Part shown: positions 20,041 through 29,788 of the stretch, one piece after another | Position numbering within the stretch: position 1 is the stretch's first letter | How the letters are laid out: each line of letters begins with the position of its first letter | Origin: Syntrophobacteraceae bacterium | GTDB lineage: Bacteria; Desulfobacterota; Syntrophobacteria; Syntrophobacterales; Syntrophobacteraceae | Direction of reading: 5' to 3' | Assembly: GCA_025453975.1 (NCBI GenBank) | Contig: JALOPI010000037.1 | Coordinates: 1-43,205, forward strand | DNA length: 43,205 nt | The notes under the pieces: model-generated | Databases searched by the model: none | Told to the model about the DNA's origin: nothing | What the model saw: the letters and a program-made list of their open reading frames with translations, nothing else | Position numbers and translations under genes: made by a program

Positions 20041-21726
20041 ATGATGCGGTCATCGGCGAAGGTACTGGATTCAACGGGGCTCTCGGCCCCGAGGAAGAGC
20101 CGGAAGGTGCATGAGGGCGAAGGCTCCCCGTCGGGCTCCCAGCCGATGCCGGTCCGGGACCCGGGTGATCACCCCCTTTGCACATTCGATCCGCGCGGTG
20201 TCGTTGACTCGGCCAACCGTGCCTTCCTGGATCTCTTTTCGGGGAGTCGGTCCCCTGTCATCGGCCTCCACGTGGGGGAGCTCATCAGGCCCCTGAGCGT
20301 CGATCTGCTCGGCGCGCCCCCCCTGGCCGAAGGCCGACCTGTCATGAGCGTGATCCACGAGTCTGAAAACGCCCACGATTCTCTTTTCCCGGTGGAGTGG
20401 AGGGTCTTTCCCCTTCTGGCCTCCCCGGGCTCGGTGGAGAAATACTGTGCCGTCGGACGCGCGGTTTCGAGGGAGATCCTGCCGCCGGTCCAGAGCGTCG
20501 GCGGCGAAGCCCTTTTCAGGGAGATCCTGGAAAACATCGAGGACGTATTCTGGATTGCCGTGCCGGGGAGGATCCTCTACATCAGCCCCGGGTACGAGAA
20601 GATCTGGGGACTTCCACGCGAGAGTCTCTACCGGGACCAGCAGGACTTCCTGCAAGTGGTCCACCCCGATGATCTGGAGCGGGTCAGGAAGGCCATCGCC
20701 CAAGAGATGGAGACGGGATTCTTTGACGAGGAATACCGGATTTCCCGACCCGACGGAGCCTTGCGCTGGATACGGGCCCGCACGTTTCCGATCCTCGAGG
20801 ACGGCACATGGACTCGCAATGCAGGGATCGCCCAGGATATCACGGCCTATAAAAATCTCGAGGAATCCCTGGGCCATGAGAGTGCATTCGGCAAGGCCGT
20901 CATCGAGCACGCGGCCGACGGGATCTGCGTGTGCCACCACATTCCGGAGCCCCCTCACATCCGCTTCACGGTCTGGAATCGCCGGATGGTGGAGATCACC
21001 GGCTACGGCATGTCCGAGATCAACCGGATCGGCTGGTATCAGGCGGTTTATCCCGACCCCGCCACTCGGGACCTGGCCATGCGGCGCATGGATGCGATGC
21101 GCGAGGGCGAGGACCTGGCGGATGAGGAGTGGACCATCACGAGGGCGGATGGGACTGAGAGGATTCTTTCCATTTCGACCTCGGTGTTTTCGGTCCGGGA
21201 CGGTTTGCCCCGCATTCTCGCCGTCATGCGGGACACCACTCTGAAGACCCTGGCGGAGGAGAAGCTCAAGAGCACCCTGAACGAACTGGAGGAAAAGCAC
21301 CGCGAGGTGACCGAGGCCAACATGGCCCTCCGGGTGCTGCTCAAGAAACGGGACGAGGATCGGGAGGAGATGCGACAGTCCATCCTGACGAACCTGCGCC
21401 ACATGGTCCTTCCCTACATCGCGAAAATGAAAACGGAGCCGGCGTCAGCGGGGCTTTGTCGGCACTACTGCGATGTCATCGAGCGGAACCTGAACGAAAT
21501 GGCCTCCTCGTTCATCTGGGAGCTCTCCAATCGCTATCTGAACCTGACCCCGGCGGAGATCCGCACGGCCGAGCTGCTGAAGCAGGGCCGGACCACCAAG
21601 GAGATCGCCCGGGAGATGGGAGTGGCCCCCAGCACCATCAACACCCACCGGGAAGGTCTGCGGAGGAAGCTCGGGATCACGGGTAAAAAGACCAATCTCA
21701 CAACATTTCTCCGCATGCTCAAGTGA
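20041..21726 (+). CDS. PAS-domain regulator with LuxR-type DNA-binding domain
   Basis: Soluble transcription regulator, 561 residues. After an unstructured N-terminus there are a weak PAS-like region (about 40-150) and two clearer PAS domains (about 155-275 with VHPDDLERVRKAI and YRISRPDGALRWI; about 285-410 with WTITRADGTERIL). A coiled coil (about 410-445) leads to a C-terminal LuxR helix-turn-helix (LTPAEIRTAELLKQGRTTKE, then VAPSTINTHREGLRRKLG). There is no phosphoacceptor receiver or kinase domain, so the signal probably comes from ligand or redox sensing in the PAS domains. AGGGG directly touches the ATG at 20041, and the second ATG at 20044 may be used instead. The following kinase gene is 189 bp away. 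Confidence 0.85.
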   Translation: MMRSSAKVLDSTGLSAPRKSRKVHEGEGSPSGSQPMPVRDPGDHPLCTFDPRGVVDSANRAFLDLFSGSRSPVIGLHVGELIRPLSVDLLGAPPLAEGRPVMSVIHESENAHDSLFPVEWRVFPLLASPGSVEKYCAVGRAVSREILPPVQSVGGEALFREILENIEDVFWIAVPGRILYISPGYEKIWGLPRESLYRDQQDFLQVVHPDDLERVRKAIAQEMETGFFDEEYRISRPDGALRWIRARTFPILEDGTWTRNAGIAQDITAYKNLEESLGHESAFGKAVIEHAADGICVCHHIPEPPHIRFTVWNRRMVEITGYGMSEINRIGWYQAVYPDPATRDLAMRRMDAMREGEDLADEEWTITRADGTERILSISTSVFSVRDGLPRILAVMRDTTLKTLAEEKLKSTLNELEEKHREVTEANMALRVLLKKRDEDREEMRQSILTNLRHMVLPYIAKMKTEPASAGLCRHYCDVIERNLNEMASSFIWELSNRYLNLTPAEIRTAELLKQGRTTKEIAREMGVAPSTINTHREGLRRKLGITGKKTNLTTFLRMLK

Positions 21727-21915
21727 AGGCGGAATGTGGGTGCCAGCTCCATAATCCATCCGTATTCATTCCGTGTGGCCCCAGCCCTTTGAAATATTGC
21801 ATAATTTTAAAGTTTTGCTCCGTGACTGGCGCGGCATCGCACCGGCGGTCCCTCGCCGGTGTCCAGGCCGAAACCGCCGTTCTGTCCGTGGACCACTGAA
21901 ACGGGAAAGGGATCC

Positions 21916-23502
21916 ATGCCCGCTGAGAATACACGACATGGGGCATTCAGGTGTACGGATCACGGTGAGCCCCCCAATGGTCGGTCCACCTCCCCGCGAC
22001 CCTCCCTCGCCATCGCCCTCATCGGTGTCGAAGACGGGAGAGGGATCCATTATGACAACCGCCTGTGCGAGATGCTGAGCTGCACGCGCCGGGCGCTGCG
22101 GGAGCTGAGCTGGATCGATATCGTTCACCCCGAGGACCGGGAGACGGCTCGCCAGCAGCTTCACCTCGCCAGCGAAGGCATGGATGACCGTTATCATTCG
22201 GATATTCGGCTCCTGAGCCCTTCGCGCGGGCCGGTGCCGGCCCGGGTGGAAGCCGAGTGCGTGCGGGGAGCGGACGGCGAAGCCCTCTTTCTGGTCGTCC
22301 TGATCCAGCCGGCAGCGCGCGAGGAGCCCGAATCGGACAGTGGGAGCCAGGCCGGCGAGCACCGATGCTCTCTCCACAAGATCGAAAGCATTGGAAGCGT
22401 CGCCGCGGCTGTCGGGCACAACTTCAACAACCTTCTCCTGCCGATCCTGGGACATGCCGAGCTTCTGGCCCAGGAAATGCCCGCGTCGTTTCGCGGCCGG
22501 GAGCACATCCAGGCCATCGTGGATGCCGCTCGCCAGGCATCGAAGCTCTGCGCCGAGCTCCTTGTGCACTCGGGAGCGGGAGCCATTGAGCGCAAGCCGT
22601 TGGATGCGAACAAGCTCCTGGCCGGCATGGCAAAGCGCATCAGGGACCTTGGCACGCGCAGGGCCCCCATTCAGCTCGAGCTGTCGCCGGCTCCTCTCGT
22701 TATCGATGGAGATGCCGAGCAGATCCAGGGGATGATTGTCAATATCCTCACCAACGCCGTCGAGTCCATGGAAGGAAGGCGGGGTGTCATCACACTGCGA
22801 ACGGACTTCCGCCAATGCAGTCGAACCGTCCTGGATGCCGCTTTCCTGGGGGGATCCCTGGGTACGGGTGAGTATGCCGTCATCGAGATCGCGGACATGG
22901 GCTGCGGCATGGATGCCGAAGCTCGGGCCCGCCTCTTCGAGCCTTTCTACTCCACCAAGTTCGGGCACGCCGGCACAGGGCTGGCCACCGTTCTCGGCAT
23001 GATGCGCCGGCACCTGGGCGCCCTGGAGCTGGAGAGCGAGCCGGGAGAGGGGACCGTGGTCCGCTGCCTGCTGCCCCTGTCACGTCGGCCGGAGCAGCGG
23101 GTGGAGCCCATGGCTGAGGGGCTTCCCGAGGTGAAATTCGCCGGCGCGGTGCTCCTGGTGGATGACGAGGAGCCTGTCTTGAGGGTCGGCAGGTTCATGC
23201 TCGAGAAGCTGGGCTTTTCCGTCGTCGTCGCCAGGGGGGGAGTCGAGGCCGTTGATCTCCATCTTCAGCGGCGGGGCGAGCTGGCCTGCATCATCCTGGA
23301 CGTCAGCATGCCCGACATGGACGGCGAAGCCGTCTATGATGCCATTCGTCGCGTGGACGATTCGACACCCATCCTGATCTCCAGTGGACACGCCCAGAAG
23401 CTGGTGCTCGGTCGATTCGAGGGGAAGGGGGCTTCGGGCTTGCTGGCGAAGCCCTATGGCCTGGAGGAGCTTCGTGAAGCCCTGCGGGCGGCTCTGAGGT
23501 GA
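21916..23502 (+). CDS. Soluble hybrid histidine kinase (PAS-HisKA-ATPase-REC)
   Basis: Cytoplasmic kinase of 528 residues without membrane segments. A PAS-like domain (about 40-140, IVHPEDRETARQQ) precedes an NtrB-like phosphoacceptor region, VGHNFNNLLLPILGHAELLA (H168). The ATPase shows NILTNAVESM, DMGCGM, FEPFYSTKF and GTGLATVLGMM. A C-terminal receiver begins AVLLVDDEEPVLRV, with the acceptor in ILDVSMPDMDG (D462). ATG 21916 has AAAGGGA about five bases upstream; an earlier in-frame start at 21859 adds unconserved residues. This group typically signals to transcription factors of the NtrC type, but no partner adjoins it. It converges on the Hpt gene of the next operon with a 19-bp gap. Confidence 0.87.
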   Translation: MPAENTRHGAFRCTDHGEPPNGRSTSPRPSLAIALIGVEDGRGIHYDNRLCEMLSCTRRALRELSWIDIVHPEDRETARQQLHLASEGMDDRYHSDIRLLSPSRGPVPARVEAECVRGADGEALFLVVLIQPAAREEPESDSGSQAGEHRCSLHKIESIGSVAAAVGHNFNNLLLPILGHAELLAQEMPASFRGREHIQAIVDAARQASKLCAELLVHSGAGAIERKPLDANKLLAGMAKRIRDLGTRRAPIQLELSPAPLVIDGDAEQIQGMIVNILTNAVESMEGRRGVITLRTDFRQCSRTVLDAAFLGGSLGTGEYAVIEIADMGCGMDAEARARLFEPFYSTKFGHAGTGLATVLGMMRRHLGALELESEPGEGTVVRCLLPLSRRPEQRVEPMAEGLPEVKFAGAVLLVDDEEPVLRVGRFMLEKLGFSVVVARGGVEAVDLHLQRRGELACIILDVSMPDMDGEAVYDAIRRVDDSTPILISSGHAQKLVLGRFEGKGASGLLAKPYGLEELREALRAALR

Positions 23503-23521
23503 TTCGAGGTCCACAGCCCCC

Positions 23522-23935
23522 TCACTCGGCCTCGATGCGGTCCAGAATGACCATGCGATGCTCCGCCTCTCCCTCCCGGGCCATGCGCTCCATCTCCCCG
23601 CACAACGACGAAAGGTTCATGGCTGCGACGTTGGCGCTGCTGGATTTCAAGGAATGGACCAGGGCGCTGGCTTCCCGCAGATTCTTCCGAAAGGCCGCTT
23701 CCCTGAGCCTGACCATCGCCGCCGAGGAGTCTTCCAGATAGACTTCGAGGATACGACCGGGCAGCCCCGATGTCGTGGCGCTTTCGATGGCCATGATGTC
23801 CTCCCAGGACTTCCGGTTGATGTGGCCATCCGGAGGTCCGTCGGCATCCGTGGGCGGGGCCTGAGCCTGGTGGCCTTGGCCGCGTGGAGTGACCCGTGCG
23901 CGTCCGGAAGGCGGGGAAAGGCCTGGACTGTCCAT
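23522..23935 (-). CDS. Stand-alone histidine phosphotransfer (Hpt) protein
   Basis: Small phosphorelay carrier: the C-terminal four-helix Hpt domain includes LVHSLKSSSANVAA (H94, the phosphorylated His). The first 45 residues are Pro/Gly-rich and probably disordered. It is last in the TolC/binding-protein/kinase operon, 62 bp after the hybrid kinase. An in-frame extension to 24091 overlaps the kinase gene and lacks conservation, so I chose ATG 23935. The kinase has its own Hpt, so this second one may branch the signal to another output. About 137 residues. Its output regulator is not identifiable. Confidence 0.75.
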   Translation of the reverse strand: MDSPGLSPPSGRARVTPRGQGHQAQAPPTDADGPPDGHINRKSWEDIMAIESATTSGLPGRILEVYLEDSSAAMVRLREAAFRKNLREASALVHSLKSSSANVAAMNLSSLCGEMERMAREGEAEHRMVILDRIEAE

Positions 23936-23997
23936 CACCGTCGTCACCGCCCTTCCCGGCGGACCTCCCGGCGTTGAGGCCGCGCATCGGTGGGAAG

Positions 23998-26900
23998 CTA
24001 TGATGCCGGGAGCCAGCGATTCAGCAGGGCCAGCAATGCCCCCAGCTGAAAAGGCTTGCTGATATAATCGTCCATCCCCGCGGCGAGGCACCGCTCGCGG
24101 TCGCCCGGCATCGTTTGCCCGGTGAGTGCGATGATGGGGATGTGGCGAGGTCCCTCCCCGGGGTGTGCGTTATCCCGAGCCGCCAGGCCCTCCCTTTCCC
24201 GGATGATCCGGGTGGCCTCATAGCCGTCGAGGACCGGCATCTGGCAGTCCATGAGAACCAGATCCCAGGCGGCGAGCTCGAGGGCGTCCAGTGCCTCCTG
24301 ACCGTTGGAGGCGATACCCACCTCGCATCCCACGCTGAGGAGCGAGTGCTGAGCGACCATCTGGTTCACGGGGTTGTCCTCGACCAGGAGTATGCGCGTC
24401 CCGTGGAAGCCGCGAGGCTTCTCCGCGGTCTGGGCCGCTTCCGGCTCGGCGCGGGAGTCGGCATCGGGGTCGAGGAGATCACCCAGGAGACGGAGCTGCC
24501 TCCGCAGGCTTCGAACCAGATCCGGTGCCTGCTCCAGACTGCCCGCGCTCCCCATGGTCTCGAGCCTCGAGGCCGTTTCCCAAAGGGGCATGGCCGACAC
24601 GCTGCCGGCGGCGCCCTTGATGCCGTGGGCCAGCGCGGCCAACGTCGCCGCGTCATTGGCCGCCAGGGCGAGCTCCAGCCTGGGCAGCTCCTCGCGGGTC
24701 TTCTCGACGAAGAGTCCAAGGAGCCTCTCCGCAAGGTCCTCCTTGCCCATGCATCGGTCCAGAAGGCTCGGGTAATCGATGATTCCCGAGCCATCGTCAC
24801 GGACCGCCCCGGACGGGGGAGCCGGGGCGACGCTCTCGCCCTCGACGGAAGAGCCATTGCCTTGGATCCACTTCCGCAGGGTCCGGGCCAGCTCGCCCGG
24901 GTCCAGCGGCTTGGTCAGGTAGTCATCCATGCCCATCTCGAGGCAGCGATCCCGATCACTCTTGGTGGCGTGGGCCGTCAGGGCCACGATGGGGATTCTC
25001 CCACCATGGCTTCCGGTGGGGCAGTCTCTTTCGCGGAGACGGATGAGGCGGGTCGCTTCGTATCCGTCCATTTCGGGCATCTGGCAGTCCATGAGCACAA
25101 GGTGGATGCCCGCGTCCCGAACGGCCTCGACGGCCTCGCGACCCGTTCGCGCGGACCGGCACCGGTAGCCGAGTCCCGTGATCAGCTCCGTGGCGACCTC
25201 CCGGTTGATCTCGTTGTCCTCGGCCAGGAGAATGGTCCCCGAAGCCCTGGGCAGGGCCGGCTCGATCCCTCGGCCGCGCCAGCGGCAAGCATCGCGGGAC
25301 CTCCTGGAGTCGCGGTTGGCGGCGGTCATGATGGCATCATAGAGGTCCGAACGGCTCAGGGGCTTCGGGATGCAGGCAGCGAAGCCCGCCGCCATCAGCT
25401 CCTCGCTCTCGGCGATCTGGGCGAAGCTGCTCATGAGCACCAGGCCGGTCCGGGCCAGCTCGGCATCGGCCTTGACGGCACGGGCCATGGAAACCCCGTC
25501 CATCCCGGGCATCCTCCAGTCCAGGACGGCCACGTGGAAAGGCTGCCCCCCCGCCCGGGCTTCCCTCAGCTTCTCGAGCCCGGCGGCTCCATTGGGAGCC
25601 ACATCCACCTGGCCTTTCCATGATCGGATATAGTCCTGGAAGATCTCCCGGGTCAGGACGCAATCCTCCACCACGAGGACCCGAAGGCTCTTCAGATCGA
25701 GCAGATCTTCGGCACGCCTCGTCCCGTTCCCCCCGTTCTCCCGGCAGCGCACCGTGAACCAGAAGGTCGCGCCCTTGCCCAGCTCGCTCTCCACACCGAT
25801 GCCGCCGCCCATCAGCTCACAGAGCTGCCGCGAAATGGCCAGCCCCAGCCCGGTGCCGCCATGGAAGCGGCTCATGGAGTTGTCGGCCTGGGAGAAGGCA
25901 TCGAAGATGAGGGCCTGCTGCTCCCGCCCGATGCCGCAGCCGTTGTCCCGCACCTCGAAGCGGACGAGAGTCCCCTGGGGCGATGTCTCCAGGCCATCGC
26001 AGGACACGATGATCTCGCCGTTCTCGGTGAACTTCACGGCATTGCCCACGAGGTTGACGAGGACCTGACGCAGGCGGTTGGGGTCCCCGACCAGCTCGTC
26101 CGGCAGAGAGTCGCCCAGCCTGTAAGCCAGCTCGACCCCCTTTCGTTCGGCCCTCTCGGCGAACATGCGGACGGTGCTGTCCATGACCTCGGACAGGCTG
26201 AACACTTTCTCCTCCAGCTCCATCTTGCCGGCCTCGATCTTGGAGAAGTCCAGCACATCGCCGATGACGTTCATGAGAGCCTCCGCCGAAAAGAGGGCGT
26301 TGGCCACGTATCTCCCCTGCTTCTTGTCCAGGTCCATCCGGTGGAGGAGCTGCAGCATCCCGATGACCCCCGTGATGGGAGTCCGGATCTCATGGCTCAT
26401 GTTGGCCAGGAACTGCGACTTGGCCAGGCTGGCCGCCTCGGCAGCCTCCTTGGCCATGACCAGGGCATCCTGGGTCTGGTTCCGCTGGATGGTCGCCCCC
26501 AGCATGTCCGCCGCCGCCCGCAGGCTGTCCAGCTCGGCATCGGTCCACACCCGCTCGCCCCCGCACTCCTCCAGGCAAAGCACGCCCCACCAGGCATTGG
26601 CCACGGTGATGGGGATGCCCAGGAGGGATTGGACGTCATGGGGCTCGAGAAGTCTCCTCTGCGCCTCGCCGAGCTCACGCGCATGGGCCCGGAGGATTTC
26701 GGTCCGTGTAAAAGCCTCGGCACAAGCATCGAAGCCCTCCCCGTGCCAGGGGAATTCCCGCCGATCCTGGGAGCCCATGACCGTACCGATACCCGGTGCG
26801 AGCCACTCCACGCGCAGGTGGCCCATCAGCCGGCCTTCGGCGTCAACGCGGTTCTCGATGATGTGGATCCGACTGATCCCCGCCGCCTGGCCGATTTTCG

Positions 26901-27780
26901 CCAGCACATCGGCGATGACCGCTTCCCAGCTCGTGGTGGCCAGGAACTGCTGCGCCGCGAAGCGGACGCTTTGCAGGATCCGGTCCCGCTGCAGGAGGGC
27001 TTCCGTCATTGAATTGACGGATTGAGCCAGGCTTCCGATCTCGTCTCCCCCCTGAACCACCGCCCTGGCGGAAAGATCCCCCCCGGCCACTTCCCGGACG
27101 ACGGTCTGGAGATTCAGGATGGGCCTGACCAGGCGCTTGGCGTAAATGAACGATGCCACAAGGCTGAGCACGATGCAGAGGACGGCCAGCAGGCCGGTCC
27201 GCTGGTAGACACTGGCGACGCTCCGGTCGTACCCTTCCAGGGAAAGCCCCACATGGATCCAGCCCCACCGGATGCCGGAATAGTCGAACGGATTGGAATA
27301 ATTGAACGCCCGCCGCTCAAAGAGGGGAGCGATGCCGATGCCGCTCCGGGTCTCGCGCTTCTCGGGCCGCCAGTCCGCGGGCACATTGGCCTCGGCCCGC
27401 CACCCGGCGCGGTCGTGGATCATGGAGAACCCATCGTTTCGCGTGATCACGAGGTAGTCCAGCGCGAGGTCACCTTTCAGCATTTGCACGCAGTGGTCCA
27501 CCACGGTGCTGTAGTCCTCGTTCACGACGGCGCCGGCCGCCACGTCCCGCAGGGAGACGGTCACGCCGTGGGCCTTGGACTCCAGGTTCTGGAGAAAGGT
27601 CCTCTTCTGCTCGGGTATGATCACCACCACGAAGATCAGAATGGTGACGATGGCGACCATCCACGACAGGAGCGCCGTCCTCAGGAGGATCCCCACGCGC
27701 CTCGGGTTTGGGTCGCCGGTCTCCATCGTGGATGCTCCGCCTCTACTCATTGCCCCAGGGGGCTCGGGGATGGAGGTCAT
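23998..27780 (-). CDS. Membrane hybrid kinase with three receivers and an Hpt domain
   Basis: A 1260-residue inner-membrane phosphorelay kinase. Order: membrane segment (about 33-54), periplasmic sensory domain (about 55-195, Cache-like in look), second segment (about 198-218), HAMP, and GAF-like domain (about 270-430). HisKA follows with MSHEIRTPITGVIGM (H463), then the ATPase (NAVKFTENG, GGTGLGLAIS). Then come REC1 (LDWRMPGMDG, D754), REC2 (MDCQMPEMDG, D898), Hpt (LAHGIKGAAGS, H1052) and REC3 (MDCQMPVLDG, D1178). REC3 after the Hpt is an uncommon order and suggests an extra relay or phosphate sink. ATG overlaps the stop of the preceding binding-protein gene by 4 bp (ATGA), so synthesis is coupled to it. 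The binding proteins upstream are likely ligand inputs. Confidence 0.92.
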   Translation of the reverse strand: MTSIPEPPGAMSRGGASTMETGDPNPRRVGILLRTALLSWMVAIVTILIFVVVIIPEQKRTFLQNLESKAHGVTVSLRDVAAGAVVNEDYSTVVDHCVQMLKGDLALDYLVITRNDGFSMIHDRAGWRAEANVPADWRPEKRETRSGIGIAPLFERRAFNYSNPFDYSGIRWGWIHVGLSLEGYDRSVASVYQRTGLLAVLCIVLSLVASFIYAKRLVRPILNLQTVVREVAGGDLSARAVVQGGDEIGSLAQSVNSMTEALLQRDRILQSVRFAAQQFLATTSWEAVIADVLAKIGQAAGISRIHIIENRVDAEGRLMGHLRVEWLAPGIGTVMGSQDRREFPWHGEGFDACAEAFTRTEILRAHARELGEAQRRLLEPHDVQSLLGIPITVANAWWGVLCLEECGGERVWTDAELDSLRAAADMLGATIQRNQTQDALVMAKEAAEAASLAKSQFLANMSHEIRTPITGVIGMLQLLHRMDLDKKQGRYVANALFSAEALMNVIGDVLDFSKIEAGKMELEEKVFSLSEVMDSTVRMFAERAERKGVELAYRLGDSLPDELVGDPNRLRQVLVNLVGNAVKFTENGEIIVSCDGLETSPQGTLVRFEVRDNGCGIGREQQALIFDAFSQADNSMSRFHGGTGLGLAISRQLCELMGGGIGVESELGKGATFWFTVRCRENGGNGTRRAEDLLDLKSLRVLVVEDCVLTREIFQDYIRSWKGQVDVAPNGAAGLEKLREARAGGQPFHVAVLDWRMPGMDGVSMARAVKADAELARTGLVLMSSFAQIAESEELMAAGFAACIPKPLSRSDLYDAIMTAANRDSRRSRDACRWRGRGIEPALPRASGTILLAEDNEINREVATELITGLGYRCRSARTGREAVEAVRDAGIHLVLMDCQMPEMDGYEATRLIRLRERDCPTGSHGGRIPIVALTAHATKSDRDRCLEMGMDDYLTKPLDPGELARTLRKWIQGNGSSVEGESVAPAPPSGAVRDDGSGIIDYPSLLDRCMGKEDLAERLLGLFVEKTREELPRLELALAANDAATLAALAHGIKGAAGSVSAMPLWETASRLETMGSAGSLEQAPDLVRSLRRQLRLLGDLLDPDADSRAEPEAAQTAEKPRGFHGTRILLVEDNPVNQMVAQHSLLSVGCEVGIASNGQEALDALELAAWDLVLMDCQMPVLDGYEATRIIREREGLAARDNAHPGEGPRHIPIIALTGQTMPGDRERCLAAGMDDYISKPFQLGALLALLNRWLPAS

Positions 27781-28772
27781 CTCTCGGTCTCTCCGCGCAG
27801 CTTCTCATGCCGCGCCCGCAATTTCCTGACGGTTTCGAGCTGGGATTCCTCGAAGGGCAGCAACTGGCTCACCTTGAAGAGCGTCAGGATCTGCTGACCT
27901 GACGGCTCGAGGTGGAGCTCCCCGAGAATCTCGATCACGTCGCGCTTGAACTTCTCGGAGGTCCAGCTCGAGCTTCGAAGGCAGATGAGGGCGTCGGCAA
28001 GGGGCTCGGAGGCCATCATCACCCGCACTCCTTTTCCGACCTGTGGATTCAGCTCCTTCATGATTTCAAAGCCCGGCTCATCCACCAGGCAAACCGCCTT
28101 GGTCCCGAAAAAAACCGGGAGCACCGCGGCGGATGGCTTGCCGACGCTCTCCACCCTGCCGAAGAAGGCCTGGGGCGTTCCCAGGCGGTGCTCCATGAGA
28201 AGGGTCTCCAGCCAGGGACGACCCACATTGGAGTTGGTGACCTCGATCTGCACGATGCCCTTGCCCCGCAGATCCGCCAGTGTTTTGAGATCGCTGCCCT
28301 CCCGCGTCAACAGAACGTATCGCTTGCCGGATCTTCCCCGGTCCGCGGTGATGAAGCGCGGCGTGACCAGCTTCTGGATGTCCATGGCGAGGTAGCGCCA
28401 GGAGTCGATGATCGCCAGATCGATGGTACCGGCCTTGACGGCCGCCTCGAACTCGGGAAGACCATCGAAGACCCGGACGTTGGCGGTCACGTCATAGCCG
28501 CGCTGCTGTCCCACCGCGTGCAGGAAGGCTTTAAAGGCTGCTTCCGCGTCGTTGCGGTTGACGTTCAGGAAGGCGTACCTGGTGAATCCCACTTCCAGGG
28601 GCATGCGCTTCAGCGGGCTGCCGACCTCGCTCCCCAGGGCCGTACCACTCCAGACCAGCAGCAGTATCCAGCCCCCCACCAGCATGCAAAAGGATTTCCC
28701 TCCATGCCTGGAGGGCTGCCCTGCCCTGCTCCCCATGAAGGAATAACGATCACGGTCTCTCCAGCACATCAT
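27777..28772 (-). CDS. PhnD-like periplasmic binding protein, copy 3
   Basis: A family-12/PhnD-type phosphate, phosphite or phosphonate-like binding protein (331 residues). After a basic N-terminus and a signal sequence (CMLVGGWILLLVWSGTALGS) come VGFTRYAFLNVNRNDAEAAF, LAIIDSWRYLAM, VLLTREGSD, VFFGTKAVCLVDEPGFEIM and KELNPQVGKG. I chose ATG 28772 because it overlaps the stop of copy 2 (ATGA) and has GGGGGAAAG upstream. An upstream extension in this frame to 29117 lies inside copy 2 and is not conserved. It is the most divergent of the three copies. No transport ATPase or permease is nearby, so a sensing role for the downstream kinase is more likely than import. Ligand unknown. Confidence 0.85.
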   Translation of the reverse strand: MMCWRDRDRYSFMGSRAGQPSRHGGKSFCMLVGGWILLLVWSGTALGSEVGSPLKRMPLEVGFTRYAFLNVNRNDAEAAFKAFLHAVGQQRGYDVTANVRVFDGLPEFEAAVKAGTIDLAIIDSWRYLAMDIQKLVTPRFITADRGRSGKRYVLLTREGSDLKTLADLRGKGIVQIEVTNSNVGRPWLETLLMEHRLGTPQAFFGRVESVGKPSAAVLPVFFGTKAVCLVDEPGFEIMKELNPQVGKGVRVMMASEPLADALICLRSSSWTSEKFKRDVIEILGELHLEPSGQQILTLFKVSQLLPFEESQLETVRKLRARHEKLRGETER

Positions 28773-29785
28773 TGCGGCTTTCCCCCAGGGCTCCGAGACT
28801 CGGGCTTCCTTCCCGTCGGGGGAGGGAAAGCGAGGCGGTGAGCCGCAAGCAGGTCCAGGGCACTTTGCATCACCGATGGCGGGCGCTCCTCCATCCGCTC
28901 GCTCCGGAAGACCGTCAGCACCTGCTGACCCGCGGGAGTGGCGTGGAGATCCCTCAATCCGGCCAGGAGCTGCTCCTTGAATGACGGCGAGTAGTCTGCC
29001 CTGAAGCAGAAAACCGCCGGAACCAGGGGCTCCGACGAGGCTATGATCACGAGCTGCTTTCCAACCTGCGGGTTGAGCTCCGTCATGACCTCGAAGCCGC
29101 TTCGATGGACCAGGCACGCGTCGATCTTTCGAAAGAATACCGGAAGGACCACGTTGGGTATCTTGCTGGCCCGATCCACCCGGTCGAAAAACTCCATCGA
29201 GGCCCGGAGCCCTTTCCGGGCCAGGAGCAGGTCCAGCCAGACCGGTGCCAGGGATGCCCTGGGGTTGTCATGGAAGATGACACCGCGCCCCCTGAGACCC
29301 TCGACGCTCCCGATCCCGCTGTCCCGGTGCACCAGCAGGAGATACTCCTCGAACATGCGGCCACCGCTGTAGGTGACGAAAACCGGGGACAGCCCGATCT
29401 CCCTGCTCAAGACGTCGTAATCGGAGGCCAGCATCCCCACGGCATCCACCAGGCTGCCGCGCAACGCCTGGGCCATGGACGACAGATCCTTGAATATCCG
29501 CGCTTCGGGGTCGGTCTGGATCCCCCTCTCCCTTGCGACGGTCTGGCCCCAGAGCTTGACGGCGGCCCGGGCGTCGTTTTCATTGACATCGATGAACATG
29601 CCGCTTGAGAAAGCAACCCGGAACGACTGGGTGTCGCGGGCCCCATCCTCGCCCCGGCCGCTCCAGGCCAGGAGGGTGATGGAGACGAGGACGATCCACC
29701 ATGCCAACCGTCTTCCCCAAGCCCGTCGCATCCCCGAAACGTCTGGATTCACGACCTTCCCTGGTCCATCTCCGCTCTTCGGCAT
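28769..29785 (-). CDS. PhnD-like periplasmic binding protein, copy 2
   Basis: Paralogue of the flanking copies, 338 residues. A basic N-terminal region is followed by a hydrophobic export segment (LAWWIVLVSITLLAWSG). The mature part contains the family signature MFIDVNENDARAAVKLW, then MLASDYDVLSREIGL, EEYLLLVHRDSGIG, VLPVFFRKIDACLV, MTELNPQVGKQLVIIASSEP and the C-terminal motif TPAGQQVLTVFR. Its ATG lies 3 bp after the stop of copy 1, and its TGA overlaps copy 3 by 4 bp. The three genes are therefore expressed together, and probably arose by tandem duplication. PhnD homologues bind phosphonates in importers. Here the context points to sensing or to an accessory role with the TolC-like protein. 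The C-terminal 30 residues are low complexity. Confidence 0.87.
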   Translation of the reverse strand: MPKSGDGPGKVVNPDVSGMRRAWGRRLAWWIVLVSITLLAWSGRGEDGARDTQSFRVAFSSGMFIDVNENDARAAVKLWGQTVARERGIQTDPEARIFKDLSSMAQALRGSLVDAVGMLASDYDVLSREIGLSPVFVTYSGGRMFEEYLLLVHRDSGIGSVEGLRGRGVIFHDNPRASLAPVWLDLLLARKGLRASMEFFDRVDRASKIPNVVLPVFFRKIDACLVHRSGFEVMTELNPQVGKQLVIIASSEPLVPAVFCFRADYSPSFKEQLLAGLRDLHATPAGQQVLTVFRSERMEERPPSVMQSALDLLAAHRLAFPPPTGRKPESRSPGGKPQ

Positions 29786-29788
29786 GAT

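Noticed and set aside
24115..25623. 502-codon plus-strand frame inside the large hybrid kinase
   Set aside because: Antisense shadow of receiver and Hpt domains.
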